Source: Fibrobacter sp. (GTDB lineage Bacteria > Fibrobacterota > Fibrobacteria > Fibrobacterales > Fibrobacteraceae). Taken from it: 43,408 nt of DNA. Position numbers and translations under genes: made by a program. The notes under the pieces are model-generated. The model saw only the letters and a list, made by a program, of their open reading frames with translations. It did not search any database and was not told the DNA's origin. The stretch covers positions 1 to 43,408 of the forward strand of contig JAFXRC010000060.1 in NCBI GenBank assembly GCA_017526585.1. The letters run 5' to 3'. Shown here in pieces: positions 31,658 through 39,463 of this stretch (within the stretch, counting starts at the first letter, position 1; each line of letters starts with the position of its first letter).

Positions 31658-33778
31658 ATGAGCGTAAGCTACCGCAAAAAGACCATCAACGAAATCGCAA
31701 AGGCCCCTACCGCGCCCGCTAAGCCGGCCGGTCCGGTGAATGTGGATTTCTACGGCGAGGACGTGTTCAACATCGACGCCATGCGCGAATACCTGCCCAA
31801 GGATGTCTGCGAAAAGCTGATTGCAACCATTAACGAAGGCGCCGCCCTCGATCCGAGTATCGCTGGCGATGTTGCCCATGCCATGAAGAAATGGGCGATG
31901 GACCGCGGTGCCACTCACTTTACGCACTGGTTCCAGCCGCTCACCGGTTCCACTGCTGAAAAGCACGACTCCTTCCTTGAACCCGATGGCTGCCGCGCCA
32001 TTATGGCCTTTAGCGGCAAGAACTTGATCGTTGGCGAACCGGACGCATCGTCCTTCCCGAGCGGCGGTTTGCGTTCTACTTTCGAAGCCCGCGGCTATAC
32101 CGCCTGGGATCCGACTTCTCCGGCATTCCTCAAGCGCCACGGCAACGGTGCCACGCTCTGCATTCCGACTGCGTTCTGTAGCTACACCGGCGAAGCTCTC
32201 GACAAGAAGACTCCGCTTTTGCGCAGCTTGCAGGCTCTTTCCAAGTCCACGCAACGCCTCATGACCTGCTTCAAGGCTGGCCCCAAGAAGACGACGGTCA
32301 CGCTTGGCGCCGAACAGGAATACTTCCTCATCGACAAGCGTTTTTACCTGCAACGCCCGGACCTGTACCAAGCTGGCCGCACGCTGTTTGGTGCCGCTCC
32401 GGCAAAGCACCAACAGATGGATGACCACTACTTTGGTAGCATCCCGGCTCGCATTCTGAACTTCATGAACGAAGTCGAAATCGAACTCTGGAAGCTCGGC
32501 ATTCCGGCCAAGACTCGTCACAACGAAGTTGCTCCGGCTCAGTTCGAACTTGCCCCGATGTTCGAAGAAGTGAACCTCGCTTGCGACCACAACATGCAAA
32601 TTATGGAAGTGCTCCGCAATGTGGCTGACAAGAATGGCCTCGTTTGCCTGCTGCATGAAAAGCCGTTCGCTGGCGTGAACGGTTCCGGCAAGCACAACAA
32701 TTGGTCTGTGTCTTACGGCAAGGGCAACCTCCTCAATCCTGGTAAGGACCCGCACCAGAACGCCGTGTTCCTCACCACGCTCTGCGCTATCATTTACGCT
32801 GTTGACTCCCATGCTGATTTGCTCCGCATGACCACTGCTGGCGCTGGCAACGATCACCGCCTCGGTGCAAACGAAGCTCCTCCGGCCATTGTCTCTATGT
32901 TCCTCGGCGACCAGCTCATGGACGTCATTGAACAGATTGAACAAGGCGTGCCCAAGTCCAGCAAGCAAGCAGGCGCACTCCGCATCGGTGCTGACATGCT
33001 TCCGCCGCTCCCGCGCGATGCCACCGACCGCAACAGAACTTCTCCGTTCGCCTTCACCGGCAATAAGTTTGAATTCCGCGCTCCGGGTTCCAGCCAGAGC
33101 TGCTCCGAACCAAACGTTGTGCTGAACACCATCGTGGCCGAAGCGTTCGACATGATTTCGGAACAGCTCGAAAAGCTCGACGAGAAGAACTTCCACACGG
33201 GCCTGCAAAAGATCCTGCAGAAGATCGTGAAGGAGCACAAACGAGTCATCTTCAATGGTAACGGCTACACCGACGAATGGGTTGCCGAAGCTGAACGCCG
33301 CGGCCTTCCGAACATCCGCACCTCCGTGGAAGCCCTCAAGGCTCTTACCAAGGAAGAAAATATTCAGTTGTTCGAAAAGTATGGCGTCATGAACCGCCGC
33401 GAAATGGAATCCCGCTACGAAATCAATGTCGAAGATTTCCACAAGCGCATTCACATCGAAGGCGAAGTCTGCCGCGACATGGCCAAAAACATCATCTTGC
33501 CGAAGGTCGTCGAGGCTTACTCCAGCGCACTGAAGACCAACGAAATGGCTCTGAACCAGGGCTTCCCCGGCGTCGATGCCTACGTGAAGTCTCTCGGCGA
33601 AGGCGTCAAGAACCTGAGTGCCGCCATCGCTACGATGGAAGAAAGCCTGAACGGTCTGCACGAAGGCATTCTCGATGCAATGGCTGCGCTCCGCAAAGTC
33701 GTCGACGGTCTTGAAAAGGTCGTCCCCGACGAAATGTGGCCTCTGCCGAAGTATCGTGAGATGTTGTTCATCTATTAA
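31658..33778 (+). CDS. glnN: Type III glutamine synthetase GlnN
   Basis: The 706-aa enzyme makes glutamine from glutamate, ammonia and ATP. Its length (about 700 aa, against 450 for GSI) and the motifs [49 protein letters not shown] and [20 protein letters not shown] identify GSIII, common in anaerobic gut bacteria. I chose the ATG at 31658 ([10 protein letters not shown]) over the one at 31646, since GAGG precedes it by 6 nt and family members start there. It is divergent from an AAA+ regulator, with paired operators on its promoter, which suggests nitrogen-dependent control. A GC-rich hairpin follows. The long antisense frame opposite this gene is a codon-usage artefact. Confidence 0.95.
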   Translation: MSVSYRKKTINEIAKAPTAPAKPAGPVNVDFYGEDVFNIDAMREYLPKDVCEKLIATINEGAALDPSIAGDVAHAMKKWAMDRGATHFTHWFQPLTGSTAEKHDSFLEPDGCRAIMAFSGKNLIVGEPDASSFPSGGLRSTFEARGYTAWDPTSPAFLKRHGNGATLCIPTAFCSYTGEALDKKTPLLRSLQALSKSTQRLMTCFKAGPKKTTVTLGAEQEYFLIDKRFYLQRPDLYQAGRTLFGAAPAKHQQMDDHYFGSIPARILNFMNEVEIELWKLGIPAKTRHNEVAPAQFELAPMFEEVNLACDHNMQIMEVLRNVADKNGLVCLLHEKPFAGVNGSGKHNNWSVSYGKGNLLNPGKDPHQNAVFLTTLCAIIYAVDSHADLLRMTTAGAGNDHRLGANEAPPAIVSMFLGDQLMDVIEQIEQGVPKSSKQAGALRIGADMLPPLPRDATDRNRTSPFAFTGNKFEFRAPGSSQSCSEPNVVLNTIVAEAFDMISEQLEKLDEKNFHTGLQKILQKIVKEHKRVIFNGNGYTDEWVAEAERRGLPNIRTSVEALKALTKEENIQLFEKYGVMNRREMESRYEINVEDFHKRIHIEGEVCRDMAKNIILPKVVEAYSSALKTNEMALNQGFPGVDAYVKSLGEGVKNLSAAIATMEESLNGLHEGILDAMAALRKVVDGLEKVVPDEMWPLPKYREMLFIY

Positions 33779-33802
33779 GCAACGTCACTTCTAATTAATT
33801 TT

Positions 33803-33827
33803 GCACGCGACAGTAGTTGTCGCGTGC
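33803..33827 (+). terminator. Hairpin after glnN (terminator candidate, shared with a second site)
   Basis: GCACGCGACA-GTAGT-TGTCGCGTGC is a perfect 10-bp stem with a 5-nt loop, followed by GTATTTTATATTC. It can end glnN transcription. The same design (GCACGACA-CTAAT-TGTCGTGC followed by TTTTATATT) occurs at 43014-43034. TATATT (33834-33839) may also be the -10 for the following gene. Confidence 0.6.
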
Positions 33828-33867
33828 GTATTTTATATTCATAAAGATCCCTTAAAAGGAGTATTTT

Positions 33868-34401
33868 ATGAATATAGAAGAACAAAATGAAATTTCAAAT
33901 GTCATCGGTGACTTTAGGGCAGCACTCGAAACTTTGGATCGTTACGATCACCAGCAGTTGGAATTCCCGAAGACCGGCGTAGACTATAGCGAAATGAGTG
34001 GCCCCATCACCTATGAGCAGGCGATGGAAGCGATTGGTGTACTCAAGGAAAAATTTCGCGACAGCGGAATTTTCGGTGTCGAAAAGGATGCTTCTTTCAA
34101 GAGTTCTCTCGGACAAATTTATCAGACCTTCGACGGCAAGGATCTTTATCCGACCGTGCAGATGAAGGCGGCAACACTCCTGTATCTGCTTGTCAAGAAC
34201 CATTCCTTTGTCGATGGCAACAAACGCATTGCTGCGTTCATTTTCTTGTGGTATATGTCGCGCAACGATATCCTTTATCGAGTGGACGGCTCCAAAATCG
34301 TAAGCGATGGTGCCCTGGTCGCACTCACGCTGCTCATTGCCGAAAGCAAACCCGAAGAACGTGAAACCATGACTAAGCTCGTGGTGAACTTGATTATGTA
34401 G
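33868..34401 (+). CDS. Fic/Doc-family protein with intact Fic motif
   Basis: The 177-aa product carries a Fic/Doc domain: FGVEKDASFKSSLGQIYQTF, then MKAATLLYLLVKNHSFVDGNKRIAAFIFL (residues 102-131), with the motif H-S-F-V-D-G-N-K-R, i.e. the catalytic His is present, Ser replaces Pro, and GNKR is the Doc-type ending. Doc phosphorylates EF-Tu and other Fic enzymes AMPylate; which reaction applies here is unknown. The N-terminal 80 residues (helix-rich, ITYEQAMEAIGVLKEKF) are typical of stand-alone members that are often annotated as death-on-curing or cell-filamentation proteins. AAAAGGAG gives a good ribosome-binding site, and TATATT at 33834-33839 may be its -10. A FISUMP gene follows after 8 nt, making a two-gene operon without an obvious antitoxin. 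Confidence 0.85.
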   Translation: MNIEEQNEISNVIGDFRAALETLDRYDHQQLEFPKTGVDYSEMSGPITYEQAMEAIGVLKEKFRDSGIFGVEKDASFKSSLGQIYQTFDGKDLYPTVQMKAATLLYLLVKNHSFVDGNKRIAAFIFLWYMSRNDILYRVDGSKIVSDGALVALTLLIAESKPEERETMTKLVVNLIM

Positions 34402-34409
34402 GAGCTTTT

Positions 34410-35039
34410 ATGAAAGACTCATACTTTACGGACCCGCGAGACGGTGAAACCTACCGCACCGTGAAAATCGGAAATCGGATTTGGTTCGCCGAAAACTTGC
34501 GGCATAAATGCGAAGGTGCGCAGGCGTATGCCGGCGGCATGGGGTATCTGTGCTTGAATGGTGAAACTCCACCTTACGACTGGAACTGCGATCCAGATGT
34601 GAAAAAGTATGGCTTGTGCTACTACTGGAAATTTGCAGAAGCCGCGGTCCCCAAAGGTTGGCGCTTGCCGAACAATGACGATTGGCGAGACTTGTTTAAT
34701 GCAGTTGGCGCAAAATGTGAAATGGGCGAGCATGGTGCCGAAACTTACCTTGGGGCGGCTCTTGCGTTAAAGTCCAAAGACGATTGGGAAGAAGACGAAC
34801 TGTTCCCTGTTGGCAAAAGTGCTGATGCGTTCAACTTTACGGCGTATCCGGCGGGTTGCATGGAAGAATTCGGCTTTTGTGGGGCACGTGGCCGACACAC
34901 TCGTTTCTGGAGTTCCGTCGGGCAAAACAAATGGGCGTATCGCGTTTGCTTAGACAACTTCTATGATGACGCTGTTCTCGACCGTTTTTGGAACGATTTT
35001 TCCTGCGCGAATTCTATCCGCTGCGTGAAGGATTGCTGA
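34410..35039 (+). CDS. FISUMP-domain protein (Fibrobacter succinogenes major paralogous domain)
   Basis: The 209-aa product is almost entirely one FISUMP domain: DPRDGETYRTVKIGNRIWFAENL (residues 8-30), KKYGLCYYWKFAEAAVPKGWRLP, WRDLFNAVG, FNFTAYPAGC, FWSSVGQNKWAYRVCLD and a terminal SIRCVKD. This family is hugely expanded in Fibrobacter and, with the surrounding genes, supports the taxonomic assignment. Most family members are exported and have a lipoprotein signal; this one has none, so it is probably cytoplasmic, which is unusual. It is paired with the Fic/Doc gene (8-nt gap, AGGAG ribosome-binding site), suggesting a functional partner. No catalytic residues can be named. Confidence 0.85.
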   Translation: MKDSYFTDPRDGETYRTVKIGNRIWFAENLRHKCEGAQAYAGGMGYLCLNGETPPYDWNCDPDVKKYGLCYYWKFAEAAVPKGWRLPNNDDWRDLFNAVGAKCEMGEHGAETYLGAALALKSKDDWEEDELFPVGKSADAFNFTAYPAGCMEEFGFCGARGRHTRFWSSVGQNKWAYRVCLDNFYDDAVLDRFWNDFSCANSIRCVKDC

Positions 35040-35081
35040 AAACATAAAATTGCCCTTTTTAAGTAAAATTAGGCAAGAAAT

Positions 35082-35177
35082 TGTATTTTAGTCCATTATA
35101 ACGAACTGTTTTCTGTATTTTAGTCCATTACAGTGGACTATTTACTGTATTTTTGTCCATTAGAAAGTGACTTGTGG
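35082..35177. repeat. Three direct repeats with exact 32-bp period
   Basis: TGTATTTTAGTCCATTA at 35082 and 35114 (identical 17 bp) and TGTATTTTTGTCCATTA at 35146 (one change), each 32 bp apart. The following 15 bp of each unit are diverged but related (GAACTGTTTTC, GGACTATTTAC, GTGACTTG). TAGTCCA-N6-TGGACTA (35121-35140) is a perfect 7-bp inverted repeat in unit 2. The three-turn period favours a cooperative protein-binding array or iteron-like element; the short unit and only 3 copies argue against CRISPR. Confidence 0.6.
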
Positions 35178-35251
35178 ATTGAAAAAGAGACTGTAGGTCT
35201 TTGAAGAGCACATAAAGAATGCATTGGAATGGAGCCTTGGTTCTGAAAAGT

Positions 35252-35280
35252 GAAAAAAGTGGTCATCGGGCCATTTTTTC
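35252..35280. terminator. A/T-rich hairpin ending in a T-run
   Basis: GAAAAAA-g-TGG (35252-35262), loop, CCATTTTTTC (35271-35280): ten paired bases with one bulge, flanked by T-rich sequence. It could terminate the Fic/FISUMP operon at some distance or act in both directions. Confidence 0.4.
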
Positions 35281-35430
35281 TTTTGTTGGTTTCGTTGTGT
35301 AAAAAAAAGGCTTTTATAAGGTAATCGTTTTTTTTGTAGAGTCCCAACTACCAGAAGTGAACGACATCTATTGTCGCCTAGTGGGTATATATTCATCCTT
35401 ACGGCAAAACTTACGAAAATGCGAGGACCT

Positions 35431-35595
35431 ATGAAAACAAATGCAGCATGCAAAATACTAAAAGCGGATTTTGAATCTGGAGCGAAGATTGGAGGGGCGA
35501 ACTTTATAAGACGCTACTGGGCCAAAGTCAAAGACTGGGGTGCTGTGCGTTGGCTGGCGAGGCTAGGAGGGCGCCCGTTACGACATCAAAAATGA
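35431..35595 (+). CDS. Doubtful 54-aa protein or gene remnant
   Basis: ATG 35431 is preceded by GAGG (4-nt spacing), and the frame runs 54 codons, with a basic, Trp-rich product (IGGANFIRRYWAKVKDWGAV). It is richer in G+C than its flanks, unlike the A+T-rich island downstream. The neighbouring frame continues with EGARYDIKNEYAYGKDVFFF, which looks coding-like, so this may be the frameshifted remnant of an older gene. I do not recognise a family. Confidence 0.25.
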   Translation: MKTNAACKILKADFESGAKIGGANFIRRYWAKVKDWGAVRWLARLGGRPLRHQK

Positions 35596-35630
35596 ATATG
35601 CGTATGGTAAAGACGTATTTTTCTTCAAAA

Positions 35631-35663
35631 AAAAGTGCACTTTTGAAAAAAACAGGATATATT
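35631..35663 (+). promoter_or_regulatory. Palindrome and -10 upstream of the dynamin operon
   Basis: AAAAGTGCACTTTT (35631-35644) is a perfect 14-bp palindrome, and TATATT (35658-35663) follows 13 bp later as a likely -10, with the ATG of the first gene at 35685. The palindrome sits where the -35 contact would be, and no other -35 is visible, so it is a good candidate operator or activator site controlling the operon. Confidence 0.5.
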
Positions 35664-35684
35664 TCTTTTTGAGAAGGAAAAAAT

Positions 35685-36023
35685 ATGGATAAAGAACCAG
35701 AAGTTTTAGATGTGGAGAATTTGAACGGTGCCTCGCCACTGCAAAAGGGGCTCGCTGTGTTTTTCGTCATTATGTCGCTTTTGTACACGGCATCGCCCAT
35801 CGACTTGGCGCCCGACGCCATCCCCGTAGTGGGCTGGATTGACGACATCGGATTCCTCGTGACTGCGACCATGAATGCGGTTCAGCAGTTCACAAAGGAC
35901 CAGAATAGCGCCATGGTGAAAATCCTAAAATACGCCAAATGGTTTATGGTCATCGCCGTCGTAATCGCTGCGCTGTTGCTCGGCGGTTTAATCGCTGCGA
36001 TTGTGGCGCTGGTGGTGAAGTAG
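35685..36023 (+). CDS. YkvA/DUF1232-family small membrane protein
   Basis: The 112-aa product carries the DUF1232 (YkvA) signature: LLYTASPIDLAPDAIPVVGWIDDIGFL (residues 32-58), with the characteristic SPIDLIPD-type motif. A hydrophobic segment precedes it (KGLAVFFVIMSLLY) and a strong C-terminal one follows (FMVIAVVIAALLLGGLIAAIVALVV), so it is membrane-inserted. The family has no known activity. GAAGGA precedes the ATG, and the downstream zinc-ribbon gene begins 14 nt after the stop, so it opens the island operon, just after an operator-like palindrome. Its G+C content is higher than that of the dynamin genes, so it may have a different history. A membrane role together with the dynamins is plausible but inferred. 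Confidence 0.8.
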   Translation: MDKEPEVLDVENLNGASPLQKGLAVFFVIMSLLYTASPIDLAPDAIPVVGWIDDIGFLVTATMNAVQQFTKDQNSAMVKILKYAKWFMVIAVVIAALLLGGLIAAIVALVVK

Positions 36024-36037
36024 ACCGGAGGTGGCGT

Positions 36038-36133
36038 ATGAACTTTTACTGCAAAAAATGTGGACAGTCTTATGACGCTTGGACTATTGCGAACTGTGGC
36101 TGTAGTCGTGGTGAAAAGAATGAAATTTTATAA
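36038..36133 (+). CDS. 31-aa zinc-ribbon-like microprotein
   Basis: ATG 36038 has a strong GGAGG ribosome-binding site, and the 31-codon frame reads MNFYCKKCGQSYDAWTIANC GCSRG in two blocks of Cys: C-x-x-C near the start and C-x-C later, a zinc-ribbon or zinc-knuckle pattern. The spacing to both neighbours is 14 nt, which argues that it is translated as part of the operon. It shares the FYCK-x-CG-x-x-(F/Y) motif and later Cys with the 78-aa protein at 42031. It is too short to stand alone as an enzyme; a DNA/RNA or protein contact is likely. The family is unknown. Confidence 0.6.
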   Translation: MNFYCKKCGQSYDAWTIANCGCSRGEKNEIL

Positions 36134-36147
36134 AAAGGAGTGAAATA

Positions 36148-37839
36148 ATGAAGGAAAAACTTCTCGCAATTGCTGAACAGTATCAGTTGGATGAATTTCA
36201 GAGCCAAATCAAAGAAATACTTGCTTTGAATAGTATCAAAATTGCTTTTTTGGGTGCTTTTAGCGCTGGAAAAACAAGTTTGATTAATGCTCTGCTTGGC
36301 TTGAAGTTGCCTGAATCTCCGAAGCCTACGACCAAATCGATTTGCCTTATTGAACCTGATGAGTCGGTTGATTCGAATGAGTATTTCGAAGATTGTGGTT
36401 TGGATAGGCAAAATATTTCGTTTATGGATTTCCAAAATTTGTTGAATGGTGATAGGAATGGGGTTGCTGGTGTTCGCATAAAGCCTTCTGAAGTGTTGCC
36501 TTTGGGGAGCGTGTTTATTGACACTCCGGGTATCGATAATACTGGATCTTCTGAAGGTGATTTGACAACTGCTTATTTGCAATTTGTTGATGCCGCTGTA
36601 ATATGTATTGACGTGAAGGAAGGCACTGTTAGAAATCATATTTTGCAGTATTTGCAACGCCCTGAATTGGAGTTGGTTCGTGAAAAAATGATTTTTGTGT
36701 TGACCTATGCTGATCCTGACAAAGGCGAGAACGCTTATGATAGAGTTGTTCAGGAAGTTGCAAGGCAGTTAGAAAATGGGTTGCAAATAACCGATGCTAA
36801 GAATAAAATAATTGCGATTGAAACCCATAAACCGGGTGTTGTCGAAAAATTTGAAAGCCTCCTGCAGCGGAATGTCTTGGCAAAGCGCAATAATATTATT
36901 GAAAAAAGAATTGAAGTTAATTTGAAGCTTATTGCCCAAGAAATGCTGAAGTCATTAAAAATTCGTAAGGAAAATCTGAAATTAGATAATGATGGCGTTA
37001 GCAAAAAAATTGCGGATGTGCGAAAAGCGATGGACTCTTTGGAAGAGGAAAAATATAAACACCGCAATGATATGTGCAATTTGGAAGAAGAATTGCGGTC
37101 TCTGGTCGCAAAAAAAATGAAAACGTATGCGACGTCGTTGGCGGTAACGGAATCTGAAGACGTCGCATTTCAGACTCAAGAGATGATGAATTCGATAAAT
37201 GAGCTTTGTCAAAATACAGTCAATCGTTACATAAAAGGAGTTGATTTGGACCCGACCCTCATTAGGATTGGGATGGATGATGTTGTTAATAGCTTTAAAT
37301 CTGTGGATGGCGTCAAAAATGTGGCTGTTACTGTAGGAACAGGAATCCTTATGGCGTATATTGGTCCTGCTGCCGGTCTTGGAAATGCTGCTGAAGCAGC
37401 CGTTGGTGGCGGTGTGCAAAAGATAGCAAAAGAAGGAGCTAAGAAGACTGTAGAAAAGGTGGCAAAAGAAACCGCGAAAGAGGTCGCAAAGAATGTAGGA
37501 AAAAAAGCGTTTCTTGGAGTGGCTCTTAAAGAATTGGCTACAGTTATAAAAAATGTTAATCCTGTAGAACTTTTGGGTACATACATCGCATCTAAAGTAA
37601 AGGAATCTAGTTTTGAAAGTGTTGTTGCTGATAAAGCGAAGAATATCGCTCAAATGGTTGTAAATTCAGTGCAGGTTTCCTTTGAAAATCAGGTTCTTAA
37701 TCCTATTGAAACTCAGCTTGCTTCTCAGATGAATGCTTTGGAAAAATTGAGAGAAGAGAGAAAGAATAATGAATTCAATTTTGAAAAAGAAGAAGACGCA
37801 TTAGATGCCTCCATAAAAGAATTGAAAGCTATTGCTTAA
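36148..37839 (+). CDS. Dynamin-like GTPase 1 with hydrophobic membrane-insertion segment
   Basis: The 563-aa product has the dynamin-type GTPase core: P-loop GAFSAGKTS (36-44), switch Thr in PTTKS (60-64), DTPG (125-128), and TYAD (186-189), a variant of the T/NKxD base-recognition motif. The helical stalk follows, with coiled-coil regions (about 255-330). A hydrophobic stretch near 391-415 (NVAVTVGTGILMAYIGPAAG) is placed like the paddle or membrane-insertion loop of bacterial dynamins, followed by a Lys/Ala-rich helix (KKTVEKVAKETAKEVAKNVG). Such proteins bind and remodel or fuse membranes on GTP hydrolysis. It is A+T-rich, unlike the core genes. AAGGAG precedes ATG 36148. It is followed 15 nt later by dynamin 2. 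I am confident of the dynamin fold, not of the biological role. Confidence 0.88.
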   Translation: MKEKLLAIAEQYQLDEFQSQIKEILALNSIKIAFLGAFSAGKTSLINALLGLKLPESPKPTTKSICLIEPDESVDSNEYFEDCGLDRQNISFMDFQNLLNGDRNGVAGVRIKPSEVLPLGSVFIDTPGIDNTGSSEGDLTTAYLQFVDAAVICIDVKEGTVRNHILQYLQRPELELVREKMIFVLTYADPDKGENAYDRVVQEVARQLENGLQITDAKNKIIAIETHKPGVVEKFESLLQRNVLAKRNNIIEKRIEVNLKLIAQEMLKSLKIRKENLKLDNDGVSKKIADVRKAMDSLEEEKYKHRNDMCNLEEELRSLVAKKMKTYATSLAVTESEDVAFQTQEMMNSINELCQNTVNRYIKGVDLDPTLIRIGMDDVVNSFKSVDGVKNVAVTVGTGILMAYIGPAAGLGNAAEAAVGGGVQKIAKEGAKKTVEKVAKETAKEVAKNVGKKAFLGVALKELATVIKNVNPVELLGTYIASKVKESSFESVVADKAKNIAQMVVNSVQVSFENQVLNPIETQLASQMNALEKLREERKNNEFNFEKEEDALDASIKELKAIA

Positions 37840-37854
37840 AAGGGCGTGTTAGTG

Positions 37855-39459
37855 ATGTTTTCTAAAATATTGAACCATGCTTTTAAAACAGCCTTTGGTG
37901 TAGGTCCCGATTTAACGAAAAAGATTAAAGAAGAGTCTCGACCTTTTGTCGAAGATTATAATCGGATTCGAAATGCTGTGGAAACTTTTTCTTTAGAAAC
38001 AGGCTTGCCATTACAGGATATAAAAGAGAAATTAGAGAAAATCAAGCCAAATGAATCTAGCAAAGATTTGGATGCCAACTGCATTCGAATATCTTTGGCT
38101 GGGTCGTTTAGTTGTGGAAAGTCCAGTTTCATAAATTCATTGCTTGGAGAAGAAGGTCTTGCCCCTGTTAAGCCAGATCCTTCCACCCGTGTTGTTACTC
38201 GATTTAAATATGGCGATTCCCGAAAATATTTGAATAGCGAGGGTAAGGAGATTGATTTAGAAGAATATCAGAACTTGGCTGTTCAAAAGAGAGATAAGGA
38301 TGATAAGACGAATGTTTTTTCTATTTTAACACCAGCACCTTTTCTACATAATATTATTTTGTCGGATGTTCCTGGTTTTGGTTCAGGGGATAATTCTGAA
38401 GCAGATGATGAAGTCAGCCGAAAAGAAAATGAAAATGCCGATATTATTTTTTATTTAGTAAATGGTAACAAAGGATCTATTCCTGAAAATGATATTGAAG
38501 AGCTTGTCGGTGATGGATTGTCAAAAAAGGGTATTTTGAATAGCGGTGACAAAAGAAAAAAACTTTATGTTATTATTACGCAAATGGATCTTAAACCACC
38601 ATCAAAGAGAAGAATTATATTAGAAAATGTGGAAGATGAACTAAAAGCTAAACAAATTGAAGCGAAATTTTATTTGTATGCTGCTTATGAAGACAAAATT
38701 AAGCCTCAAGATAAGGAACTGTTTAATAAAATAAAGCAGGAACTTTGCAGTGAAATATGTTTTTTAGCTAAATGCCATAATGATGTTTGCGAACAGCGTA
38801 AAGAAAACAGAAGTCTGCGCAAATTAGATAAGATTCGAGAAACCGTAAAGGAAATTTTTGAATCTATAGAGGTAAATAAAGAATATTGGTGGAATAAATA
38901 CGCTTCAAATAACGGTATAGATTCAGATTCTGTGAATATGACATCTTTTTCTGATTTAAAGAATAAAGTAGAAGATTGTTGGAATGGGCTTGAGAATAAA
39001 TTAAAAGGTGAAATTGATGATATAGATTTCTGTAAATTTTCTATTAGAAAATGTACTTTTTTTGACGATTATGCTGTAAAAAAATGTGATTGGGAAACAA
39101 AATGGAAAAAAGTTGTAAAAAAAATTACAATAGAAAATGAGAATGATATTTATTTAAAAAATAAATTTAAGCCATATCTTTCCATAGAAAAACTGTACAA
39201 TGTTTCTTTTCCTGTTGAAGAAATGGGGTATGATTGGGATGGATTTTTTTCAAGTACGGCTGCGAAAACGAGACGAAAAAAAGTTAAAGAGCAAAATAAG
39301 GAATTGCGAGACAAATTAATGGATTTTGTAAATGAATGTCGCTTGAAAAATCTTTCCAAATTGGAAATTGATTTTGGAGATGAATTTAAAAAGATGGAAT
39401 CTGTTAGAAAAAAATTTAACACTAGTTACAATCAATTGTTATCATCGTTAAGAGGTTAA
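37855..39459 (+). CDS. Dynamin-like GTPase 2
   Basis: The 534-aa product has P-loop GSFSCGKSS (83-91), switch Thr in PSTRVVT (109-115), DVPG (171-174) and TQMD (242-245), with a long N-terminal helix (1-75) before the G domain, which suggests a neck that pairs with another dynamin. No clear hydrophobic paddle is seen. The C-terminal part is rich in Lys (e.g. TRRKKVKEQNKELRDK), which may bind acidic lipid. It differs in every motif from dynamins 1 and 3, so the three are distinct paralogues or orthologue-like subunits, as in LeoA/B/C, rather than recent duplicates. I chose ATG 37855; a GTG at 37846 is in frame but the family-like sequence starts later. Four nucleotides separate its stop from dynamin 3. 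Confidence 0.85.
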   Translation: MFSKILNHAFKTAFGVGPDLTKKIKEESRPFVEDYNRIRNAVETFSLETGLPLQDIKEKLEKIKPNESSKDLDANCIRISLAGSFSCGKSSFINSLLGEEGLAPVKPDPSTRVVTRFKYGDSRKYLNSEGKEIDLEEYQNLAVQKRDKDDKTNVFSILTPAPFLHNIILSDVPGFGSGDNSEADDEVSRKENENADIIFYLVNGNKGSIPENDIEELVGDGLSKKGILNSGDKRKKLYVIITQMDLKPPSKRRIILENVEDELKAKQIEAKFYLYAAYEDKIKPQDKELFNKIKQELCSEICFLAKCHNDVCEQRKENRSLRKLDKIRETVKEIFESIEVNKEYWWNKYASNNGIDSDSVNMTSFSDLKNKVEDCWNGLENKLKGEIDDIDFCKFSIRKCTFFDDYAVKKCDWETKWKKVVKKITIENENDIYLKNKFKPYLSIEKLYNVSFPVEEMGYDWDGFFSSTAAKTRRKKVKEQNKELRDKLMDFVNECRLKNLSKLEIDFGDEFKKMESVRKKFNTSYNQLLSSLRG

Positions 39460-39463
39460 TGCC

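Larger units (their letters stand above)
35040..35430. other. Gene-poor stretch with direct repeats and a hairpin
   Basis: No convincing gene. It contains the 32-bp-period repeats (35082-35177), a 7-bp inverted repeat, an A/T-rich hairpin (35252-35280) and TATATT at 35386-35391. Minus-strand reading frames here (e.g. 35160-35453) lack ribosome-binding sites and look like noise. The stretch between the FISUMP operon and the dynamin island could be the footprint of an integration or deletion event. Confidence 0.4.

Noticed and set aside
31541..33661. 706-aa open frame on the minus strand opposite glnN
   Set aside because: Antisense shadow produced by codon bias of a highly expressed GC-rich gene; product is compositionally odd and has no domain, while GSIII on the plus strand is certain.
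35082..35177. CRISPR array
   Set aside because: Only three units, 17-bp core, related rather than unique 15-bp intervals, and no cas genes.
35160..35453. 97-aa minus-strand gene in the gene-poor stretch
   Set aside because: No ribosome-binding site, no domain, overlaps a hairpin and the repeat array.
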